Below are positions 10,643 through 20,200 of a DNA stretch of 64,000 nucleotides, in pieces. The stretch covers positions 1,250,468 through 1,314,467 of the forward strand of contig JAHCVI010000005.1 of the NCBI GenBank assembly GCA_019096155.1, in the 5' to 3' direction. The notes below the pieces were generated by a model. It saw only the letters and a program-made list of their open reading frames with translations, did no database searches and was not told the DNA's origin. This stretch comes from Staphylotrichum longicolle. Taxonomy: Eukaryota > Ascomycota > Sordariomycetes > Sordariales > Chaetomiaceae. Both the position numbers and the translations under genes were made by a program. Within the stretch, counting starts at the first letter, position 1, and each line of letters starts with the position of its first letter.

Positions 10643-11403
10643 GGTAGAGGGACGATACCATCGGTTTGCTGGAGCAGTTCTGGGATGCCAATCATGGTCT
10701 CACCCACAAATATCGAGCAACTCGGGACTTCAATTCGACACGCAGGAGCAGGCTCTGGCCGACCTGAGCACACAACTACCTTTGATCACCAGAGACGCAG
10801 GATCGCTCAACAACGGGCGGTCGGGTTGGCACAGCCAGCCGTGGATGAGTCGTTTGGCAGCTTGACGAGTTCGGACAACAGCCGCGCATTTAAAGCGAAC
10901 TGGAAGCAAGCTTATCGGCCATCATCTTCAGCCATATCTGGATCTAATGGAATGGTGTTACTTGGCGTTCTTCGGGCCGCCTCTTGATCTTATGTTTTCA
11001 GACAGCAATCCCAGTTTGCAGCAACTACAATGATGTTCTTTTGTCTCTCCACGGTTTGAACTTTTCTTTCCACGATCAGTCCGGCCCTCTATCTTGAGCG
11101 AGTGTGAAAAAGGGAAGGGCTTATGCCAGATCCTTGTCGACAACAGGAACTCATAACATGATCAGAACATCTAAAGAAGAGAGGGGGAGTAATCTCATTG
11201 TTTTCTTTGGTGAGGTCGTTATTTTGCTCTTCTTCGTGTCTGATGTAAGTGACGGCTTCGACTCCCGTCCGGTTCGGTCGGAAGGAGGGTTAAGCTCTGG
11301 GATGCCGCGTCAAGACTCACCAGCATTCTGAAAGGCATGGCTCTATGCCTGCAGCAAGTAGCTACCCAATGTCTAAGCCAGCGTACAGCAACCTCTACAC
11401 GGT
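10643..11403. other. intergenic region, convergent gene ends
   Basis: Lies between the 3' ends of the repeat membrane protein and the flavin-reductase-like gene. No coding sequence is supported. Confidence 0.4.
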
Positions 11404-12204
11404 TTACGAACTCTCCATCTTCGCCTTGGTCCACGCCTCCACCCTCTGACTGCTCCCCTCCAGGCCCGCCAACAACACCTCATCCGCGCCGGGCACCACC
11501 ATCTCAAACACGGTCCCCTCTTCACCCACCACCGCATACTCATAATACCCGCACCTCGCAATGGGCCTCACCCTGCCGACATCGATCCTCCCCCGCTCAT
11601 CCAACACCCCATCCGCGATGTGCACCCCGACCACCCGCCCAATCACCACATCCACGCTCCCCACCGGCCCATTCCCCGGCAGCCGCAGCGTCGAGTGGTG
11701 AACGCACTCAAACCGGACGGGGCTCGCCCTGACCATCGGCACCGGGTTGGCGTCGTCCCCCGGCAGGAGGGTGGTGAACTCCTTCTCCAGGCCGGCGTGC
11801 ACGAACTCGTCGTCGCCGGGGCGCAGCTGCTGCGCCGAGATGTTGACGGCGTCGCGCAGGTCGTAGGTCGCCAGGTTCCAGGCGAACTTGCCCGTGGCCT
11901 CGATGTTGCGGACCGTGTCCTTGCGGCAGTCGAGGGCCGAGTCGGCGTGCGGGTTTTGGTTGGCCGAGAAGAGGATGTAGGGCGGGTCGAAGTTGAGCTG
12001 GGCGAACTGGCTGTACGGCGCGAGGTTGTGGCGCGGTGATGGGGGCGCCTGCTGCTGCTGCTGCTGCTGCTGTTGTCCGGCGTCGTTGGTGGGAGGCGCG
12101 AGGGGGGAGGTGGTGGAGATCCAGCCGATGGGGCGCGGGACGATGCAGGCTTTGAAAGGGTCAAAGGGGAGATTGTGAGGCGTCTTGCCCGGTTGGTACA
12201 ACAT
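11404..12204 (-). CDS. flavin reductase-like (FMN-binding split-barrel) protein
   Basis: A 266-residue single-exon protein. It opens with the block DPFKACIVPRPIGWIST, typical of the flavoredoxin/DIM6-NTAB flavin-reductase-like family that binds FMN in a split barrel. This is followed by SQFAQLNFDPPYILFSANQN and, later, FECVHHSTLRLPG and VIGRVVGVHIAD, all conserved positions of the fold. A run of nine Gln (encoded by CAG/CTG repeats near 12054-12075) sits in a loop after residue ~43 and is probably lineage-specific. The likely role is FMN-dependent reduction or flavin supply; the partner is unknown. The frame is intact. Confidence 0.9.
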   Translation of the reverse strand: MLYQPGKTPHNLPFDPFKACIVPRPIGWISTTSPLAPPTNDAGQQQQQQQQQAPPSPRHNLAPYSQFAQLNFDPPYILFSANQNPHADSALDCRKDTVRNIEATGKFAWNLATYDLRDAVNISAQQLRPGDDEFVHAGLEKEFTTLLPGDDANPVPMVRASPVRFECVHHSTLRLPGNGPVGSVDVVIGRVVGVHIADGVLDERGRIDVGRVRPIARCGYYEYAVVGEEGTVFEMVVPGADEVLLAGLEGSSQRVEAWTKAKMESS

Positions 12205-13436
12205 TGTGAAGGGGTTGTGTGTTGGTGGTTGTTTTTTTGGTGTGATGTTTCGGGAATGTATCGGTGTCGTACGTGGTGTGCAGGTCTCAGAGTCTCAACT
12301 GCAATTTAATGACACGGGGTTCCGAGTGGGAGAAATGCCGAAGAGCGAACGACGACCGTTGGTGATCCTTCCCCACACGGCACCGGGTGATCGTTCCCAC
12401 TAGTCCAACTCGGCAATGACTCGGGAGAATGTTTAACTGGGTGGAAACTCTTGGAAATGCTTCCTTTGACCGAAGCGGGCGTGCATTTCAACAGTGTTGT
12501 TCTCTTACAGGGCGCAGCTCGATGGTGAGCAGAAGTGCAGGCATAACGCCGGTCCGACTGGTGGAACAGGAGAGTTCAAAACACCTTACCTCGTCTCGGA
12601 TCAAACGTCGGTTTCTTCTGCAAAGACGGACTTTGCGCTGAGTTTGTCACTGGCTTAACCATGAGTTAAACAATGGTGGCAATTGAGGAGACAGAACCAG
12701 TCGACGTGTCACCTACTGCAATAATGAGACTATTAACGTCTGTTTGTGAGTCCACGTTTGCTTGTCAGGAGTTTTCCTGGGGCAACGTTTGACTGCTAGT
12801 CAAGGTTTGCTTATCAGTCAACGGTTGCTTGTCAGGCAATGCCGGCTTGTTTTCTAGGTTGATAACAAGGTTTCTCAACACATCGGAAAACAGTTGGAAG
12901 CGCATCCATGATCAGACGGTTGATAAGACGCTGCGTTCCCCGTCATCCTCAGTAACGGCCTCAGTCCCAGAACGCTTGGGTTCAAGTACGATATACCAAG
13001 ATACTGCTCATTTCCAACTTTTTTTTTTCTTGTGAAGTGTTGTCTCGAGTTGAGCCTGGGCATTCTCCGCCGAGTGTTCTTAGGACCATGCGAGGACAAA
13101 GTGCTCACACTCAAGACATTTGCACCTTCCACCCGAGTTTAGCTCGACGCGAGGGCGACGCGCCAACGACTTTCATCCCATCATTGGCACTCCTTTCTTC
13201 CTGGAAACTGGCAAGGCAATGGATCACAACTGATTGGGTTGCTGAATCTCCCTTTTTTTCCCCTTCGATTGCCAGCTTCCCTCCGTTTCTTCCACAACAA
13301 CTGGAATCGCTCCCACACTTCTTTTGCAACCCATCAATCTCGGCCACCAAACTGCGATTCCTTTCTCTCTACCATCGCCATCTCAAAAATACCAGTTATC
13401 AGAGTATTTGAGACGACGAACCGCAAATACTACAAA
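12205..13436. other. intergenic region with short direct repeats
   Basis: No supported gene. At 12725-12850 the motif GTTTGCTT(G/A)TCAG and variants recur several times (for example near 12758, 12807 and 12827). This is a local degenerate repeat cluster of unknown meaning. A T9 tract lies at ~13020-13029. Confidence 0.45.
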
Positions 13437-14232
13437 ATGGATAAGTCGTTGAAGTCCCACGATCCCGCAGCCAAACGCGGAGTCGGGAAGAACCCGAGCG
13501 TACCTCACTCGCAAGCTGACTCTCTTTTCATCGCAGCGATCATCATCTGGAACGATTTTGGTAAGACGCGAAGCGACACTTCTATTTGTTTTTGCCTCCC
13601 ATAGACCGCCGTTGACGTCTCCGAATTCTGCTAACTCGCAATAAGTTGGCCGATTCACGAACGTCTCTGACTGGGAAACTTTCGAGGGCGAGTGCTCCGC
13701 CTTCGCGAAAGAAGCGGTCGCCGTGGCTGCCCAAGTCCACGCCGCCGAAGCCATCATTTCAGAGGCCAAAGCTGTCACCGACCACTCCAAGCTTAGTGTC
13801 TGGCGGGCGTTGCTCATTGAGCGCCGCCGCTACAATAATTATGACCTGATGAGAGTGGTGTTCTATGAGCGCGTTGTCCGCGCCGCGGAGGGTAAGTGGC
13901 CGTGACAACGATCCAGTGTCCCTCGTGGACGTGACGCTAATGTCCAATGACAGAACTCGCTGCTCAGGACACAGCGGAGGACGAAGAAGTGACGGACCTT
14001 GCTGATTACAGTCAGTCTTTACGCCGAGCACCCAAAATCCCGCTGCACAAGGATAACAAAACTTTGGCGATTAGGCATCATTTCCGGAGCCGAGACCTCA
14101 GAGACTGAGTCCAACCACGTCAACGTCAAGAATGATGTCCATCCGTATGAGGAGTACGTGGTTGTCGAGAATACCTCAGAGGATGATGGCGAGACTGCAG
14201 ACGACTGGTCTGTCATCTCGGCCTCGGTTTGA
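13437..14232 (+). CDS. orphan four-exon gene, unknown function
   Basis: Exons 13437-13560, 13646-13891, 13954-14010 and 14075-14232 splice with GT-AG introns of 85, 62 and 64 nt, all phase 1, giving 194 residues. The ATG context is good (ACAAAATGG). The middle (DWETFEGECSAFAKEAVAVA, then AAEAII and AVTDHSKL) is predicted helical and Ala-rich. Then comes an Arg-rich patch (RALLIERRR) and an acidic C-terminus (VVVENTSEDDGETADDWSVI). No family recognised. It lies beside dispersed repeats and has a decayed partial copy about 0.5 kb downstream, so it belongs to a duplicating, rapidly changing region. The coherent splicing argues that it is a real gene. Confidence 0.6.
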
Positions 14233-14419
14233 GGCTCGCACAGCACCTCAGAGACATCAAGCTCAGCAGCACGCTTTGAGCGTCAGGGTTCCTCGCTGAT
14301 TAGGCAATGCTTCGGATTGACGTCGTGTAATAAAGTTCATACTGGAGCAACTTGTTTTGTTCCGTTACTCACACATCACTCCAACATGAAGTGAGACTGT
14401 GGAGGTAGAAACGAATCAC

Positions 14420-14545
14420 TCGGATTTACATGTGGCCTCGGTCAAGTTTTTCTTCTGTCTCGGCCACTGAGCTGGAGCCTTTTGCCTTCTTTCGGGCCTG
14501 AAGACGGTGAATGCCGGAACACGACAACAAGTCACAATACTTGTA
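14420..14545. repeat. dispersed repeat family, partial copy
   Basis: A degenerate third copy of the repeat also present at 14828-15190 and around the transposon. It shares the CTCGGCCACT...CTTCTTTCG...GAAGACGGTG...GGAACACGACAACAA layout. The last part matches the right flank of the transposon insertion (GGAACACGACGACAAAT at ~31843) better than the second copy does. Confidence 0.5.
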
Positions 14546-14553
14546 TAGTTTGT

Positions 14554-14722
14554 GTGGCGCCGAGTGACCAAATTCCGCTGTACAAGGCGAACAAATTCTG
14601 CCGTTTAGTCATGATCCACGACTCCCTGATCCTGATCCAGAGCTTGGTAGCCACCACAATGATGGCCATGGGACCAGGGACGATTGGTCTGTCATCTCAA
14701 CTATTTGAGACATTGCCAGTCG
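14554..14722 (+). pseudogene. decayed partial duplicate of the 3' end of the orphan gene
   Basis: The stretch GCGCCGAGTGACCAAATTCC, followed by a CTGTACAAGG-type block, matches third-intron sequence of the gene at 13437-14232 (around 14021-14050). The later GACGATTGGTCTGTCATCTC matches its last exon near 14202-14222. The sequence between is shortened and diverged and no open frame is kept. It is a truncated tandem copy. Confidence 0.6.
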
Positions 14723-14827
14723 GTTTAGTATTAAGTTACCTTAGGTTGGGCAATGCTATAGATTACCGCTATCTACTAAAGGAATGAAGTAACTTAGTTT
14801 GCTTCTACACTTATACATTACATACTT

Positions 14828-15190
14828 GTGAAACGAAGTTGTCTAGTAGGTAATAAATTGCTCGGGCAACTAGGTGACTTCGGTCGAGAAAGTCTTCCAT
14901 TTTAAACGCTCGGCCACTCGAGATTCTTCTATCTCTTGTCACTTGAACTATTTTTTTGCCCTTCTTCGACTCGAAAGACGGTGGACGAAAGATAACGACC
15001 AATGTTAATGCGGAAACGGTCCTACCACCAGGCCGCTGCACCGAGAAACGACGACTCGAGGAACACCGAGAACAACCTCTGGGGAAAGCAATGTTCAGCT
15101 TGACATATAAATCGGGCACTTGCTAGCGTCGTTTCACACCCCGCCAACCCAACCACCTTGAAGCATAATACCCTGGCTTAGCAAGAAAAC
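14828..15190. repeat. dispersed repeat family, uninterrupted copy
   Basis: It begins GTGAAACGAAGTTG and contains TTCTTCTATCTCTTGTCACT, then GACTCGAAAGACGG, then CACCGAGAAACGACGACTCG and GGAAAGCAAT. The same blocks occur in the same order at 29827-29976 and 31830-32060, where a DNA transposon splits the copy. Therefore this is the unoccupied version of the site. No coding potential is recognised; it may be a non-autonomous element or solo terminal repeat. Confidence 0.75.
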
Positions 15191-16087
15191 GATACTACTA
15201 ACCTCGCCATCCGTCATATAGTTGTGGTCACGGGCGTCAATACTTGAGCAGAGGGCGACAACATAGCGACAACATGAACTGCTAGTTAAGGTACCTAGAT
15301 CCGGTGAATTGAGGAAAGCATCATTGCTTCACGACCTTGCGTAACTTTAATGAATAAGAACGGTAACTAGAGACGCAGGGACGAGGGCTTGAAGTCCGCG
15401 AACTATTATCCTCAGCCTTGTCATGCCAGCGTGAGGGGCTAGGTCAAGAGGCAGCGTGCGACTTGAGAACGAACTGCTGGTTACCAGGCATGCCGCTTGA
15501 CTGGGCCGTGAGCTATAAGCTGCCGCCACGGACTTCTGCTTCGTCACTGCCTGCGCGCGGCAGGTAGTACTGTATGCTTCCAGACACCAGTGTCAGTGTG
15601 TGGACATGGTTTTGTCATGGAAATCGGCGGAAGAACGGATCAGGGAAGTGGAGTTTGCGGTTGCGGGGTCAAGAGCAACGCCAAAACTGCATTAGTACGT
15701 GGCTAAGACTATTAAACCAATGCAAATCAGAAATGTCGCTGCGAAACGTCCAACCCCCATCATTTTCGAGCAGTGTGACCTGTCCAAAAGGAGGCGGGGT
15801 GCCGTTCTAGAAAGGTAAATGGGGACCGTCAGGTTAAGCTTTGGCCACACAAGAATGCTCCACGCGCTATCTTAGTCCTCCTCTGTCGTGTCGGGAGAGT
15901 GGCGTGGATTGCCGGTCCTCTGGCGCTTTGCGCCGCGTTGGGGCAACAGCGGGACGGGCCACAGCGGTTGAGCACCGTGGTGCTAGTTGGGGAGGGGCAG
16001 ATGCCTGTTGCTAACTGTTCCAAGCTAGTTGTTAGTTTGCGAAGTTAGCGAGCCAGCTCGTCAGTGAAAAAGGATAGGTTAGAGTTT
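15191..16087. other. gene-poor region
   Basis: No supported gene on either strand; small open frames only. Base composition is AT-richer than the flanking genes and several short TAGTTAG/GTTAGTTTGCG motifs occur near 16025-16060. Confidence 0.4.
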
Positions 16088-16460
16088 ACAATCCATTGTT
16101 GGTAGTTAGATTGGCCGGACTGACACTTCCATCGATATGCTTTCATCACCATCCGTACTTCGATGGGGCTTGCCTTGTCAAAAGCCTATACAAGCGGCAC
16201 AAATGTAGCGCCAGCATCCCCCTCCTCCGAGCCCAGTAGTGGACGGGCGGGCCGAGAACTAACAAATTGATACTATCAGTATCCAAAGTTAGCCAGCTGT
16301 AGCAAAGAAGTCTATGCACAACTTACAATCCATTGTTGGTGTTATGGTGAGCGGGACAACAGACACTTATTCGGGAATGATCTCATCACCGTCTGTACTT
16401 CCATCCCGGTAGCCTTGTGAATAGCATCCACAAGCGGCGGAAAGGTAGCACCAACGTCTG
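16088..16460. repeat. two diverged tandem copies of a ~130-bp segment, possible coding relic
   Basis: Copies start at 16088 and 16325 (both ACAATCCATTGTTGGT) and stay alignable to ~16215 and ~16460, sharing CATCACC(A/G)TC(C/T)GTACTTC and ACAAGCGGC. Read on the minus strand, both give related peptides (GATFPPLVDAIHKATGMEV in the right copy; a similar peptide with one stop in the left). This suggests decayed copies of a coding segment. The parent family is not recognised. Confidence 0.55.
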
Positions 16461-16711
16461 GTGATTTGTAGGGGCTCGGCGGCGGCGGCCTGGTGTTTGG
16501 CGACGCGGCGCCTGGAACACTCCCGGGTGGTAACCCGGACATCGTTGGCAGCACGTGGGTCGAAAGCCTCCCACGGCAGACGTTCTCGGGTGACTGAGTG
16601 AGGGCAACGATGGGAGGTGGATGAAATGAGGAAAGAGTGGACAAGAAACGAGTGTCTCCTCCGTGGGAGGCTTTCGACCAGGCCCACAAACCACCAGACG
16701 TTGGTGCTACC
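16444..16711. repeat. nested inverted repeats (foldback)
   Basis: Outer arms 16444-16463 and 16692-16711 are a perfect 20-bp inverted pair (GGTAGCACCAACGTCTGGTG and its complement). Inner arms 16558-16576 and 16661-16679 are a perfect 19-bp pair (GGTCGAAAGCCTCCCACGG). The arms are asymmetric, ~95 bp apart on the left and ~12 bp on the right, so this looks like an inverted duplication with a later insertion or deletion. No transposase is nearby. Confidence 0.75.
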
Positions 16712-17254
16712 TGAGGCCTGATCCCCAGATCGTGGCCTTGTCCAGCTTCTCTGAATTTCCATACCTCACCGGGCATGAGGCCCCCAAGGGGCCATCTGAT
16801 GTTGACACTCACTGGCAGATAGCAACGACATGGTTACGAAGTGTCAGGAATTCGAAAAGTTGACACGGTGCGTGCCATGTTGGGACAGGGGCAAGCATGC
16901 GAACAGCTACAAACACACAGCAAACTGTTGAATCAGCAGGAGCAAACGGTTTCGAATAACACAAGCACCACAGGGGGCCATGAATGGTAGGGCTATCCAA
17001 TATGGCAAACTGGCAATGCAACCAATTCTATGACAGTACCCAATTTTGTCTGGGGACTTGCCGCCTTACCATGAAGCCAGACTATCCAGGACCACTCGCA
17101 TGAGATGTGAAGAGAAATGCTTGTTATCTGACTGCCGCAAATTTGCGACCCTTCACCCAACATCCAAGAGACGAGAGAACAAGGGACCCAACATTGTGTC
17201 CCATCACACACTTCCTTCCCAGCTGTAACCAAGACAGGCAGCATACCCGCCGCC
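16712..17254. other. intergenic region 3' of the chitinase gene
   Basis: No gene seen; it presumably contains the 3' UTR of the minus-strand chitinase. Confidence 0.35.
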
Positions 17255-20200
17255 TCAGCCGCCGTTGTTGGGCGGATTGTAGGCATCCGTGTACTTATAA
17301 GGACGTGCCTTGTTATTGTACCAAGGGTCGTATGAGTTCAGGGCGTAGCCCGGGTCCTTTGGCGCGAGGTTCTTGGGCCAGCATGGGTTGTCGTTGAGCC
17401 CGTCGTTGGGCTGCGGGCTGTGCTCCCAGGCGGTGATGGTGAACTCGGGGCGCTTGTCGAGGGTGACCTGGGCGTACGTGATGGTCAGGTCGCCGTTATG
17501 GGGGGGGATGTTCACTTTGCCCTTGCCGACGGCGTCCACAAACTCGCGGTCGTTCAGCGCCTTCACGATCGGGACGAAGCACTTTCCCTTCCACATTATG
17601 GCGGCGCCGGTGTTCTCCGTGCCGGGGAGGTACCGGATCGCCTGGCCTTTGTCTGTGCCGCCGTCTGTCCAGGCCGGGCTGTTGTCGTCGAGGAGATACA
17701 CCGGTGGGTACTCGTCCCTATGACAGACTGATGTAGTTCCCCAGCCCGCACCGTTGTGACCATTGCTCCACGCGTCGGTCGCTTTCCCGCCCTTCTTCTC
17801 GCGCTTCTTGCTGGTCGTGGCAGCGTCTTGGACGCACGTCAGCGTCGCCCAAGCCGGGTTATGCTGGATGGCCGAGCTGTAGTGATAGCAGGCTTGTGAC
17901 CACTTCTTCGAGCACCTGCCTCCTATCTGGGTTGGTTGGGCGTTGGCGGCGTAGATGACGGACGTGATGACGAGCATTTCAGTCTGCGTCACGTCGTTGG
18001 CGTCGCACCTCTTCTTCACGATGGCATTGTTGCGGCGCTTGGACACCTGGTTCGCGCGGATCTTGCATTTCTTGTTGTTGCCGGTGCCGGTGCCGGAGCC
18101 GTTTCCGTTTCCGATTGGCCGGGGCTTGGACCTGTCGGTTGGGTTGCCCGCGTCGCCCTTGCGGCCGGAGCCTTTGGGAATGTTCTTGGGAGGCCTGTAG
18201 CTTGTCCCGGCGTCGCCTATCGCGCTGAGAATATCAAACACGCGCTTGATGTCGTCCGGGACCAGGTCGGTGCCGCCGCAAGGGCTTAGCCACCACTCGA
18301 AGGCACCGACCGGGTCCTGGTCCTCGGGGTAGACATACGAGGCTATCATGGACGCCGTGGCGAGCATGTCTAGGTGTGCGGAGCATCCGGTCAGCGCGTG
18401 TGCGCCCATACGAGCCAGGAATCATCGTCATCGACACCTGTGTGTGTTTGGGGGGGGGGGGGGGGTGTTTGCATCTGGATGGGTACGTACCGATACCAGC
18501 GCTCAGGACGTTACCGAACCGACCTGGGACAAATTCCATGCCAATGTCGAGGATGAGCTTGAACGACGACATGACGAGGTAGCAAGTAACCTAGGATGAA
18601 GCGCGCATGCATTAGCTGAGTCCAAGCCGACCAGGCACAACTGGGCAAGAAACATACCTGGGCGATGATGGGCATGGCTTCGATAACGGTGTCGGCGAGG
18701 TAGTTGATGAGGAAATTATCGCACGAACATTCGCCGGTCGCAATCTTGCCTATTATGCCTGACTGGTAATGCCAGGGGTCCGGGTCTCCCTTTCCCCGCC
18801 AGACCATGCAGCCGTAGTTGGTAGTCCTGTTCTCCGCGATAGCCGCTGCAATTTGGGGCGCACAGTAGTTCCTGCAATGCTCGACGGCAATGTACCACTC
18901 CCGCGTGTCCGCGAAGAGGGTGCACTTCTTGGCCGTTCCTTCGCGGGTGTCTGCCGGAGCAATCTTGTCCGAAGTGACGACACCATCGTCGCGGCTGACT
19001 TCGGGCACCAAACAAACAGTGTCCGGGCAGTAACCATACTTGCACGCGAAGCGGCAAAGGCGGTTCAGGTCGACGTCGTAGTCGTCCCAGGCCATGACGC
19101 CCGTCGAGTTCCCCGTGGACTCGGCCGGGAGAGGTTCCAGCGGGCCCGTGTACAGGCACTCGCATAAGGATGCCGGGCAGACGCCCAACGCGCACGCGAA
19201 CTCGCAGAGATCATCCGTGTTGGTGGTAAGATCCACCCCGCTGATGCATCCAACGCCCGACTGCGGCCGCTCCAGGGGCACGACCTTGTCGTCCTCGCCA
19301 AAGTTCTGCAGGTCGACGGCCCAGTCGACGGTACCCGCAAAGTTCAACGTCTTCCACTCCTCGCGCCGTCTCTTCTTAGAGGCCGGGGTCATATAGCTCA
19401 TGTAGTCGCCTAGGCGGTCGCCGTCTCAGTCTCGTTGCTCCAGGGAACTATGGGAAGGAAAAAACATACCGCCGTAGAGAAAAATGTCGCTGTTGGATGT
19501 ACCGTCGTAGAAGTAGTCGGCCTCGCCGCCGGCAAGCTTGATAAGCTCGCTAATCTCGGCGAGAGAAAGGTAACCGCCGGTCCCGGTGCACCGCCCGGGT
19601 TTGGCGTCCGACACCGTCCTTGACCCGGTAAAGTCGCACATGGGCCCCCAGCAGTCGGGTTGGGCCATGTGAAACGTACGGGCGTAGCTCGCCTCGCCCA
19701 CGTAGATCTTGTTATTGGGTACGCCGGCCTTGGTGACTGTCCCGCAGCCGCGGCAGGTTAGTATGTCGGAGTACGTCTGAGTACGAACAATGATAACCCG
19801 CATGGAAGGAGGACGAGGATGGTGGGAAAATGGGGAAAATGGGAAAATGGGAAAATGGGGAAAATAAGGAAAATAGGGAGAGGGTAAACAGGGCAGGGCA
19901 ACAAAAGGGGGGTGAAGAAGGGGGAGAGGGAAGAGGGGAGAGGGGCGGGCAGGCAACAAGAGAGAGGGGAAGAAGGGCGGGGAGGTGGGGATGGGGTAAG
20001 GCAGCAGAAGGGGGAATACGGACTGATAGAGAGCGAGCTGTATGTCTCGGTCAGATTAACTAAATTGGGGAGCGAAGGCGTCAGCATTCAGTATTCTTCG
20101 CCTGGGCAAGTATCAGCATCAGGGGGTTCCTCCGGCACTGACCGTGGCTTCGGATGCATTTCCCCGACGGGCACGAGTCAAAGGCATTGACATTGCCATA

